A stretch of 64,000 nt of DNA, from contig CM030711.1 in NCBI GenBank assembly GCA_017979445.1, positions 45,617,560 through 45,681,559 on the forward strand. Reading direction: 5' to 3'. Position 1 is the first letter of the stretch; each line of letters opens with the position of its first letter. The stretch comes from Akebia trifoliata. Lineage: Eukaryota; Streptophyta; Magnoliopsida; Ranunculales; Lardizabalaceae. The notes below the pieces were generated by a model. The model had not been told where the DNA came from and made no database searches. It saw only the letters and a list, made by a program, of their open reading frames with translations. This document shows, piece by piece, positions 25,096 to 35,600 of the stretch. The position numbers and the translations under genes are program-made.

Positions 25096-25540
25096 TTTCA
25101 GATTGATATTAAACTACAGAATGGGTGGGCGTTGGGCTGGGTTCAGGTACTATTAGTAGGTCCATTTAGATGTTATGATGGGCCTCCCAATGGGCCCTGT
25201 ATGAACCAAATCACAAACTGATTTGCTTTGTATTGGTTAATGTTTCGGTATCATAGGATGTGACGGGACTCTCCAGCTCTACGCACCTAAATGTCTCATT
25301 GTACCCACTTACTTGATATACCCACCCGAACACACATAATTCACTAAATTTTGACTAGTTTTCACTGCACCCACCCAAACGTACCAAATACTTCTTCTTT
25401 TGCTTCTTGTCTCTCTCATTCCTCTTTGCTTCGAATTTATATGAAAAGATTTGTGCGCCGAACTTTTTGTTAGGTATGTTAGTATTAAATCATTTTTGCA
25501 ATGTTCAATAGTTACCTAACAATCCTATATATATATATAT

Positions 25541-25824
25541 GATGGGAAGATCTTCCGGAAAAAAAAAAAAATCAGTCCAATCCAAAACTTTTAACCCCCC
25601 ATTAATAGTGATTTAGAATGTGGCTCGTCGATTTTTTATCAATTTTTTTCAATAATTTGTAAATCACTTTTGATGAATTTAAAAGTTTCAGATTGAGCTG
25701 ATTTTTTGTGAGGATGATCTTATCATCATAGTGACCGTCCTCGCAAAAAAACAGCTCAATCCAAAACCTCTAACCCATATTTTGAAAAACCATTGTTTTT
25801 ACATATGTCACTTGAGCTGCCCCC
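25541..25824. mobile_element. Hairpin MITE, copy 4
   Basis: First of three adjacent family members between TA tracts. It has AATCAGTCCAATCCAAAACT at left, a centre TGGCTCGTCGATTTTTTATC, and GTGAGGATGATCTTATCATC with its complement at right. It ends CTTGAGCTGCCCCC before TATATATA. The left hairpin is truncated. Confidence 0.72.
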
Positions 25825-25835
25825 TATATATATAT

Positions 25836-26199
25836 GGGAAATGTTCAACAACAAATATTTTGACAAATATTTTGGCAAAACATTTTTCAAAACATGGGTT
25901 AGAGGTTTGTGAATGGGCTGATTTTTAGTGAGGATGATCTACTCACCGTAGAGATCATCCTCACTAAAAATCAGCCCATTCCAAAACTTCTAACCCCATC
26001 AAAAATGGTTTACAAAAAATGGACGGTCCACGATTTTTCAAGTTGTAAATTGGGGCTAGAAGTTTTGGAATGGGCTGATTTTTGGTGAGGATGATCTCCT
26101 CACCATAGAGATCATCCTCACAAAAAATCAGCCCATTCCAAAACCTTTAACCCATGTTTTGAAAAATGTTTTGCCAAAATGTTTGTTGTTGAACGGCCT
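25836..26199. mobile_element. Hairpin-in-hairpin MITE, copy 5
   Basis: A full-length member bounded by TA tracts. It starts GGGAAATGTTCAACAAC and ends GTTGTTGAACGGCC. Two hairpins use GAATGGGCTGATTTTTAGTG / GAGGATGATCTACTCACCG arms. The centre carries TGGACGGTCCACGATTTTTC. It is nearly the mirror of itself at several scales. Confidence 0.85.
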
Positions 26200-26216
26200 A
26201 TATATATATATATATA

Positions 26217-26596
26217 GGGAAATGTTCAGCACCCTAAGTTTTACCACACAATTTAACAAACGTTTTTTGTCCTACATGGGTTAGAAGTTTTGGAATGGGC
26301 TGATTTTTGGTGAGGATGATCTCTATGATTAGAAGATCATCCTCCCCAAAAATCAGCCCATTCCGAAATGTCTAGCCCCATGTTTACACGTTGAAAAATC
26401 GTGGACCGTCCATTTTTTGTAAACCATTTTTGATGGGGTTAGAAGTTTTGGAATGAGCTGATTTTGGTGAGGATGATCTCCTCACCATAGAGATCATCCT
26501 CACCAAAAATCAGCCCATTCCAAAACTTCTAACCCATGTAAGACAAAACACGTTTGTTAAAGTGTGTGGTAAAACTTAGGGTGCTGAACGGGACCC
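26217..26596. mobile_element. Hairpin-in-hairpin MITE, copy 6
   Basis: A full-length member between TA tracts, with ends GGGAAATGTTCAGCACCCTA and TAGGGTGCTGAACGGGACCC. The CACCCTAAGTTTTACCACAC outer arm and its partner GTGTGGTAAAACTTAGGGTG are exact inverted copies. Two internal hairpins and the ACCGTCCATTTTTTG centre are present. Confidence 0.87.
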
Positions 26597-26719
26597 ATAT
26601 ATATATATATATATATATATATAAATTTCTTATAAGTCATTAATCTATATCCAAAATTCTTAACCTACCGATTTAGTAAGTCATTAAGGGTTTGGGGGGT
26701 GCTAATAGCCGCTCTCTAA

Positions 26720-27187
26720 ATCTAATGCTAATATTAAATCATTCAAAAATGTCTTTTTCTCTATAAAAAAAAAAATCATGATTTTATGTATTGTTGTACA
26801 TCTTATTAGTTTTTACAATGCTTCGTATCTAATACTCTTAACATGCTTATATCGTACCATATTTGAGTAAACAAAAGTGAATCTAACTATGACTCAAATG
26901 AGACGGAGCAACTATCCGAAAGCAAGCGATAGATTGTTTTCCTTTCAACAGATATGGCAAAAGAGCGGAAGTTGTCCCGAGGGAACAGTCCCCATTAGAA
27001 AAACTCGAAAATCCGACTTACTTAGACCTTTTTTTCCTCCGAAAGCTATGGAAAGAAAAATACAACAAAATCCTTGAACTCCAATACGGATATTAAAAGT
27101 TCAATAATTGTTTGGTTTCCTTCATAGGTTGAAGGAGGAATTACACCACCCAGGCTTCTCTCTTGGCTTACTTGAAAAAATCCAGGG
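26720..27187 (+). pseudogene. Broken neprosin copy D: exon 3 sense fused to exon 6 antisense
   Basis: A decayed fourth copy. Sequence like the 3' part of intron 2 (26720-26897) leads into exon 3 (26898-27080: [33 protein letters not shown]). The acceptor reads CAA instead of CAG before the ATG. One extra T in the poly-T at about 27030 shifts the frame, and the donor is gone. Directly after, at about 27095-27187 on the minus strand, is a piece of exon 6 (PGFFQVSQERSLGG and STYEGNQTIIELL). Exons 1, 2, 4, 5 and 7 are absent. It lies just right of three tandem hairpin MITEs. It cannot encode a working protein. Confidence 0.85.
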
Positions 27188-29690
27188 ATTTTTTTTTTAA
27201 GGATACACAAGGAAAAATATCCATGGTTCTGTGCACTTGCCACGTTGGTGGAGTACACACCGAGTAAGTCTTTTCAAGTCCAATTATAAATGACCGAATT
27301 ACCTCAAACAAGCCAAAATGACTGGAAACTCCCAAATTACTCACCCCCCCCAAGGTTTATATTAGAGATTAACCCAAATATTGTTATGGTTTTTGACAAC
27401 TTGAGGGCATTTCTATCATTTTACATAAATTTCTCATTGGAAAAAAAAAGGGTGAAAGGGGATTTGGATATTTGAGCAGGAAAATTGGACGGGAGGAGGA
27501 GCAATATCTTTTTTTTTGAAATTTTGAAAGTTTGTATTTAACCTCTCCATCAATATTACATGGATAATTTGACACATAGTACTTGAAGGATATATACACG
27601 TTTTCTTCGGGTCTGTTAGGCTTTAACACATCTTCACAAATCTTAACGAAATCAACAAAACATGTAGTCATAATACAATTTATAATCTTTGTATTTCCCG
27701 TCATTCACTACGTGAAAACTGGAAAATTAGATAGAAAAAATTGACGGGCCAAGGCTCATGAATTTTAGAAACTAAAATTTGACGGTCTAGGATCGTTGAA
27801 ATTCTTGATGTTCCCATATTTGACGGTTTAGAATTATCGAATTTCTTTCATCCTTCATTAATTTGATAGTTTTAACCCGTTGAAAAAAAAAATTTTGACA
27901 ATGAAAAATTCGATGCCTATTCGACTCCTTGGTTCATTACTCATTATAACAACACAAGATCTAAACTAATATTTAATTACATATTGTCGTTCAACCTAAA
28001 AAATAAAAGAACATCAAACTTTTACTATTCAAATAAGGTCTGTCAATCGTTTATTTACAACCTATTAAACTTGCATGAAAGGTATGTCAAAATTTAATAA
28101 ATAAATTTTGCAAGAGACAATTTATTTACCATGTAAGAAATCCTGCCAAGCTTGATTACACAATTGGGGAAGACATGAATAAAATATTGACAAAACCTTG
28201 GAGAAAGGAATGCTCATTTTAAACATGTATGGCTATGTTTATGCTCTAGGATTTTAAACATAGAAAAATTCAAGTAGGGTTTAAATAATGATAATGAGAG
28301 CTTTACATTTATCTAAGTAGAGAAATATAACTTTCACATTTAAATGCAATCAAATGCATTCAATTACATACTTTATTTTTAAATGAAGAGGATACTCTTA
28401 TTTTTACACAAAATCAGACAATGCATGGCATAGAAATTGTGAACCTAACTATTTAATGAGTGAAATAGATAGAGAAATTGTTTGCGAGATGAACTTGGGA
28501 AAAGAATATTAGAATTGAGGTTTAAAATATCATTTCGTTTCAATATTTCAAGTTTCTCAAAAATCAAAACGATACCGAAACATTATCGAACCATATGATT
28601 CATTTCATACATTCAAAATGAGTCTTTCATAGTAAACCCAATCAAGGGACATGTTATCATTTTGAACATAAGGGAGTCTCTGAAATACCTAAATATAGAG
28701 GGAGTTTCCCTAAATTCCTTGAGACTTTGGTCGAGGGCATATTATTCCCTAAATCCCTTTAGTCTAATTTGATAGGAGATTGTAGTCAAGGGAATTTTTT
28801 TCTAATTTTTAAAAACGGCGTTTTGTATCGAAACACAAAAAAAATAAGATGAAGGAGAAAGAGGAGAATAATAAGAAGAAGAGGAAGAGATCAACCTCAA
28901 AAGATTGAAAAATCGAAATGTTTTGGCCGATACAAACTGAAATGAAATAATATTTTAAACAATGATTTAGAATGTTAAAGATAGTATTGACCTTCCATGT
29001 CAAGTTGAAAGATCAATGCAGAACAAAGAAAAAGAGGAAGAATTAAAAAAGAGGTAAACGAAAAATTTTGCTTGTCATCATAAGAAAAAAAAAAAATTTG
29101 ACTTGTAAAAGGAGCTTTTGTTTTCTTCTAATGTACTTGTCAATTGTCACTTTTAAAAAAAGTGCAAAAAGCCTTGTTTCTACTTTAAAGGGCTATTTCG
29201 TTCAAAATATATAAAATTGTACAAATAGATAATATTGATAAACTATAACACTTTCGGTATTAACAAAATTTCTGATAATCATTTGGGAAATTTCACATTT
29301 TCAAATTGGTGAACTATTTTTTTATCTATTTAACTTTAGCTTTGATACATTGTTTTCAATCTTGCCTTAAATCTTTATAGAAATTCCTTAAATTTTTCTT
29401 CCGAAAATTTCATCATTTTCTATCTTCCTAAAAATTCTATCTTTCCTTCGAAGTTTGAATATTTAAGTGAATCAGATTTTAAGGTTGAAGATGAAAATCA
29501 AGAATTTTTTGTTAGAACTTTAAGATAAAGGCATTTAGGTCATTTTTTATTAATCTATTAGAGAAGAAAGAGTTCAAGGGAGGCATATTATCCATTTGAA
29601 AAAATAAGGGTATCTTAAATATTATCCAAGATATGGAAGGGCATGCTTAAATCACCCTTAATTATTATTTTATTTTATTTGATGATTGGG
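27188..29690. other. Intergenic, no gene seen
   Basis: Positions 27300-27365 match the downstream flank of gene A at 15900-15975. Positions 29330-29560 weakly match the upstream flanks of genes A and B. A minus-strand open frame at 27384-27704 has no recognisable domain. The rest is AT-rich, non-coding sequence. Confidence 0.5.
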
Positions 29691-29990
29691 TATCCTTGTA
29701 GACAATAGATCGGAGGGGTTGTATCTAGGCTTTCCCCAATCCATAGACCATGGTCTTGTCCAAGGATTAGTCTAGGAGCACGTTATGTTGTAATTGGGCT
29801 TTCCCCAGTCCATAGATCATGATCTTATACAAGGACTAGTCTCAGGATACATGCAACACCCGCACATCACACACACCAGGTAAGTGAGGGTGCACCCTTG
29901 CGGGGGGGGGGGGGGGGGGCCCAAGGAATTAATGCTCGTATTGGCTATCGAATTCACGACCTACGATTAATTATTGAAACACTAAAAATG
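29690..29990 (-). mobile_element. SINE-like element, minus strand, with poly-G run
   Basis: Shares long stretches, in opposite orientation, with 39493-39730: CATAGACCATGGTCTTGTCC, AAGGACTAGTCTC.., GCACATCACACACACCAGGT and GGAATTAATGCTCGTATTGG. The right end carries a B-box-like CGTGAATTCGATAGCC on the minus strand. The A box is not clear, so the head may be clipped. A run of about 19 G (29901-29919) lies inside. Confidence 0.5.
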
Positions 29991-30282
29991 ACACTTTCTA
30001 TTAGTGAACACTAAAAGTGTCAAATTATATTTATTGAAGAGGCAAGGTGATGACCTAGGACTGTAACAGAATCGTGCCCAAAATCATATTTGTTCATTTT
30101 CAATAACTTTGGGTCTGGATCAAGGATTTAGATTATGATAAGTATTCAATTCAATCTTGTAAGATTCCAATCCAATATCTTATTGATGGATCAATTCTGG
30201 ACCAATCATGTCTCAATCCTATGAGAACCTGATCCGATAAAATGAGAGAAAGTGTATAAATTATATTATATATTTGGGTTTT

Positions 30283-30460
30283 GTTTACACGTGCCTTAAA
30301 GACAGATGATTAAGTAGCATTAAATACATATTGGAAATTTATTTTCCTACCAAATATATCTAACAAAATTTCTTACTAAAAACACTGTCAAATTCTTATT
30401 TTCAAGGTGTATTTAATTCACCTTAACATGTGCCCGCTAATGTTAACAAAACCATTTGTT
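30283..30460. mobile_element. Inverted-repeat MITE with TTTGTTAAC ends
   Basis: GGTTTTGTTTACACGTGCC at left faces ACATGTGCCCGCTAATGTTA then ACAAAACC at right. Inner words GCATTAAATACATATTGGAA and TTTTCAAGGTGTATTTAATT also pair. The same design is at 55838-56107. Confidence 0.6.
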
Positions 30461-30679
30461 TAACTATATGAAGATTATGTGGATTTTGTTCATCAAATCG
30501 GAGGTTGTGATTGGATTTGGATCCTAAAATTGAGATCTGAAAAATAAAAATTTGATCAAGCTTGGTTCAAGATCTGATACAATCAGTATCTTGGTACCAA
30601 ATCAACCCCGATCCATTACGCCCCTCGATAATCTTTTTGTGGAAAATTAAAATGACTAATGATAAACTCGAGCTCTTGA

Positions 30680-31115
30680 CGTGGCATGTAAACACAACCA
30701 TAGAACTTTTCTGTGTATCCCGAAGAAAAGAGTCATGATTTTCTAACTCCCCACGTGGTTGTGCATAGAACTATAGATTTCCTTGGGATACACAATTGCA
30801 TATCCCCATAAATATGTGCAGTTGTGTGTTCAGAGGAAACTATGGTTCTTTGTACATTCCCTTAGGGAGTGTTTGTTGAAGGGGGAGTCATATGTCATTA
30901 TTCTAAAGAAAAAAAATCTAGAATAATGATAAATTGTCTCCCCTTCTGCCAAACTCCACTCCCCTGACTATGTATAAAACCATAGATATTTTTTTCTTTG
31001 GGAGACACAATTACACATATTTATGGGGATGTGCATTGTGTATCCCAAGAAAAAATCTATGATTCTATATATGCACAACCACGTGGGGGAGAGTTTGTCA
31101 AAGGAGGGGGGAAGT
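30680..31115. mobile_element. Two adjacent hairpins of the GATACACA family
   Basis: Contains repeated words CCTTGGGATACACAATTGC, CATATTTATGGGGATGTGCA, TGTGTATCCCAAG and ACCATAGATTT in both orientations. They form one hairpin centred near 30800 and another near 31025. The end words CCACGTGG and GGGGGAGAGTTTGTCAAAGG match the outer parts. It is non-coding. Confidence 0.6.
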
Positions 31116-31881
31116 TCTCGCGAGTCAATTAAATTTTGTACAGAAGAAACTGAATTGGATAATAAGCAATAATGTCCTAACTGTCTAATTAATTTCTTTC
31201 TTAAAAGAGTTTATTAATAAATCTATCTAGCTAAACAAAAGTAATTCTCACAACAATTTTCTGATCTTCACCATCTTGTAAGGTAAGAACTTTCTTCCTT
31301 TTTTCATCTAATTTTTTAGATACTTTAGGGCAAAACTTTAACATGTTCAATAAGATCGTGGCTTTTAATCTCGTTTTATCATCCAAATCAGCTCAAAAGG
31401 AACTAATAAAAATATTTTTATTTAAATAATGATTGTTTTAGTTAGAGACTGACTTCTAAATTTTACAATCACAAAATCTCATTTTTCATATAAATCACAA
31501 AGAATATTGTTACAATCTCATTTTTTAGTAACTTCAATGTTTTTTATTTTATTTTATATTTCTTCCTTTGGTTGCTCAAGTCTCTGTTATAAAGTATCTT
31601 GCTTAGAGAAATTGGTGTTTTTTTGGCCACACAAAAAAAAGTCCCATAATGTAATTCTTACGAAAATTGTGGAATATTTGATTTCAATAATTGCTGAACC
31701 ACAACAGCCCCTTGATTCAAAATCCATCCACCTTCAGTTTCTTGATCTCTAGAACCCCCAAACTAGAGAAATGTGCTCAGAAAAGATATTAAAAAGATAA
31801 AAATAAAGTCATGTTCATATATTATTTTTATTTGAGGGCCATTTGCAAGTCCAATTGATTTTTATTGTTTTTAGTTATGTT

Positions 31882-32099
31882 GGGATCCTTTGACTTTTAA
31901 AAATGACTCATGAAAAAGAAACGTTATCCCAACCCTTTAAACACAAAAGCCAATGATTGAGATTTATCCTCGGGATAAGTATCTCCGAGATTTGTGTTAT
32001 CAAGCTACTCATAAATCTCAACCATTGGATTTTGCATATAAAAGGTTGGGATCGATCATGTGTTTTATTCATGAGTCATTCTTAGGGGTTAAGGGATCT
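31882..32099. mobile_element. Inverted-repeat MITE (GGGATCCYTTGACTTTTAA ends), copy 1
   Basis: Left end GGGATCCTTTGACTTTTAAA then ATGACTCATGAA; right end TTCATGAGTCATTCTTAGGG then GTTAAGGGATC. Inner ACAAAAGCCAATGATTGAGA and TCTCAACCATTGGATTTTGC also pair. A second copy is at 41367-41593. It lies upstream of gene C. Confidence 0.8.
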
Positions 32100-32126
32100 T
32101 TATTTATTATTATTATTATTATTAAA

Positions 32127-32366
32127 GTGGTGATAATATGACTCCCCTACATGGCATACTCAATCGACTCCCCTGACATGAGGTGTGCCAGAACCATAGA
32201 CTTTATTCCATGGGATACACAATCTCATGTCCCCATATACACAACTGCACATATTTATGGGGATGTGCAGTTGTGTATCCCAAGGCATAAAGTCTATGAT
32301 TCTAGCACCCCCACGTCATGCGAGTCTATTGAGTATGCCAAGTGGGGGGAGTCATATTATCGCCAC
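32127..32366. mobile_element. Long-arm inverted-repeat MITE upstream of gene C
   Basis: Arms of about 110 bp: GTGGTGATAATATGACTCCC pairs with GGGAGTCATATTATCGCCAC, CATGGCATACTCAATCGACT pairs with GAGTCTATTGAGTATGCC, and CCATAGACTTTATTCCATGG pairs with the right arm. The loop is near 32245. It ends about 260 bp upstream of gene C's ATG, so it may affect expression of C (inference). Confidence 0.82.
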
Positions 32367-32624
32367 TCTTATTATTATTATTACTTGGCCGATTAGTCCT
32401 TGCAGGATTGTATTTTCAGCTATATCCTCCTTTATCATTATGTTTTCATCCTTACATCTTCTTATATTATTTATTTAAATTATTTTTATCCAAAGAAAGG
32501 TTCTCTACTTTCATGCAAATATACATTCAAGTTAACCATATTGTGAACATTTTATGTATGTCAGCACTCTCTGCAATATAGTTTTATTGATTTACAGAAA
32601 GATTTGAAAAGACTATCTTGCTCC

Positions 32625-35600
32625 ATGGAGAAAACAAGCCATGGCCATGGGAGAGATCTCATAAGAGGAAACATGTTACTTCTAGCCATAATTGTTGTTG
32701 GTATGTGTGTGGAAGTTTTGGGAGGAAGAACTACTTTTGAAGAAGACTTCATCTTAAAGAGACATTTGAAACTTCTAAACAAGCCAGCAATCAAGACCAT
32801 AAAGGTGGTTGTTTACTTGTTATACTTCCTAACTATTTTTGGTCATTAAATTGGTCTCACAGTTTTTTTTTTTGTCGTCGTCGTCGTGGGTGTGTATATG
32901 TGTGTGACTTTTGCAGAGTGAAGATGGAGATAATATTGATTGTGTTGATATTTACAAACAACCTGCTTTCGACCATCCTTTACTACAAAATCACACTCTC
33001 CAGGTTTTTTTTAACTTAATTTATTTATTTTCTGGTCTATTTTGTTATAGAATTAGATATTAAGCATTGTAATAAGGTGTATTGCGATACATCAAATCAT
33101 ATTTTTATAGAGATTAAGAAATGCTTCGATTGATAAGCAAAGTCTAATTAAAGATAAACTCTATCTTTTTTATAAAAACGTGATATGATGTATTGCAGTA
33201 TACTTTATTACAATGCTTCACGTCTAATACTCTTAACATGCTTATATTGTATCAAATTTGAGTTAATAAAAATGAATCTAACTATGACTTAGATGAGACC
33301 GAGCAACTACCCCAAAGCGAGCAAAAGATTATTTTCCTTTCAACAAGTATGGCAAAAGAGCGGAAGTTGTCCAGAGGGAACAATCCCCATTAGAAGAACT
33401 CGAAAGTCTGACTTACTCCGAGTTTTTCCCTTCGAAAGCTATGGAAAGAAAAACACAACAAAATCCTTGATCTCCAATGCAGGGCATGAGGTACAAAATT
33501 CTAACAAAATTATGGGGTCTAATGTTTTGAAATCAATATCATATCCATGTGAGAAATTGGAAGCATTTGATTTAACTTCTAGGTGACTGATTCTAGCTTT
33601 CGAACCTTTAGAAGTGCTTTTGTAGTCAAATTATGATCACATTTTTCCAATAAAATCCAGAATTCAAAAGTGGGATGGCTAGAAGCCAAAGATGTTGTGG
33701 ACTGGCTTTTGGATTTTGGCTTCTATGGAAATCTAGACATAACATAAGAAACACATTTTTGGGGGTGAAAAGATTGGAGTACCCCGAAATGGTTCCATGA
33801 GTTTAATTTATTAGGGCTGTTAATGGATCCGGTTCCTATCATGGTTTCAAAACTCGTCCGAAACCGAGACATATCATCCAAGTCGTCTCGATATCAGGCC
33901 TGGACGAGACAGACAAGTCGAATTATCGGACAAGATATAAAACCCCGCGTTCATTTTTTCTAAACGAGACGTCTCAAACATATCGGAAAACTCATCTGAG
34001 ACGACTCAATATCTGACATGGACGAGACGAGACACGAAACCGAATTTTAAAACCATGGTTCATATTGGATTGCAACCAGGTTGGTATCAACTGACAAGGA
34101 ATTTATTAGGTCCGATCCAGATCCAATTAGATCTATCACTTTCAAGTCCGGGCCTGATCCAATATGATATGGCTATCAATGGATCAAAGTTTGGATTGGA
34201 TTTGTACCAAATTGGTATCGATTTTAGACCTGGATCCAATCAGATCTTTTATTTTCAAGTCCAAAACTGATCTAATCTGAAAAATCAATATTTTCGAATC
34301 CGTCCGATTCAATTTATTAAAAATATATCTAAATAAAATATTAAATACATGCATACATCATTTACATATTTCAAATATATTATTAGATCGGGTCTTTACC
34401 AAAACCCAAATCCTTGACCTGGACCTGTAGTTATCGGAACGGATTGGATCAGATTTTCAGTCTGATCTGATCCAATGAAGTCTTACTCATAGTCACTAAT
34501 CTTATATAATTGGCTCCATAGAAGCACTTCTGTTGAAAGCAATCTCATGGGCTAACTTCTATACACATATTTTCCATAAATAGAATGTTGTTTTAGTGGC
34601 AAAGGGTGACTTCTATGGAGCAAAAGCACAGATTAATGTTTGGAACATTCACGTCGAGCCCAACGAGCTAAGTGCCTCTAAAATTACTCTTCTAAGTGAT
34701 TCTACTTCGGATGCTAGTAGCATTCAAGCAGGATGGCTGGTATGCATTTTATCCTGATTTTTTATTTTTCACTTTATTCGGATTTAATGTTAGAAAATTT
34801 ACCAAAATACCCCTAATCATAATGTGATTTTTAGGTGAGATATTAACCCATTTATGACCTTGTCTTGTTTCAGATACATCCACAACTATTTGGAGATTAC
34901 CAGACCAGATTTTTTACATATTGGACTGTAAGTTCTATGTTGGTATAATTTTTCCTATGTGTATATGTGCGTCGTGCATGAGAGAGAGCAAAATTAGATG
35001 ATAATTTTAATGTCTAAGTCACATTGTATTTGAATAGAAATTTCCATTTTCGAATTTCTCCATATCCAAAACTATAGGGTTAGTAGGGCAACTTGTTATG
35101 CAAATGGGAACCAAAGTCATGAGACTTTGTGACTAGTCCTTAGAGAGTAAAAAAGACTCTAAATTCATTTTCGTTAATGCTACTAAAACCGAGAGAATGC
35201 CTCGATATATATAAGGTAGCTTTCTTTTGACAAAATCCTAGACAACATTCTAAACAAAGACTTTTGTCTTATATGGGTTAAAAGTTTTGAAATGAACTGA
35301 TTTTTCATGAGGATGATCTCTATGGTGAGAAAATCATCCTCGCAAAAAATCAGAAAATTCTAAAATTTCTAACCCTACCTAGTTTATAAGTTAAAGAATC
35401 ATGAACCGTCAATTTTTTATCGTTAGTTTGTCACCACTTTTCATTGGATTAAAAGTTTTAGAATTTGCTGATTTTTTTGTGAGTATGTTCTCTATGGTGA
35501 GGATGATCTACTCATTATAGATGTCATCTTCACAAAAAAAAAATCAGCTCATTCCAAAATTTTTTAGCCATACAAGCAAAGAAAATTACATTGAAGGTAG

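Larger units (their letters stand above)
31116..32624 (+). promoter_or_regulatory. Upstream region of neprosin gene C
   Basis: No coding exon is seen. A leader-like block at 31150-31300, with donor-like AAG|GTAAGAAC at 31280-31290, resembles those at 8713 and 17184. An acceptor-like TTTACAG is at 32591-32597. If spliced, the 5'-UTR intron is about 1.3 kb and holds two MITEs (31882 and 32127). Confidence 0.45.

Noticed and set aside
25541..26596. Regular repeats that could look like a CRISPR or satellite array
   Set aside because: They are three separate MITEs with inverted arms and TA borders; there are no spacer-repeat units, and the genome is a plant's.
27384..27704. 106-codon minus-strand open frame
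   Set aside because: No family resemblance and random-looking composition in an intergenic AT-rich area.
29901..29919. Poly-G runs here and at 48000-48017, and poly-C at 16357-16372
   Set aside because: Could suggest G-quadruplexes, but homopolymer length is unreliable and there is no supporting context.
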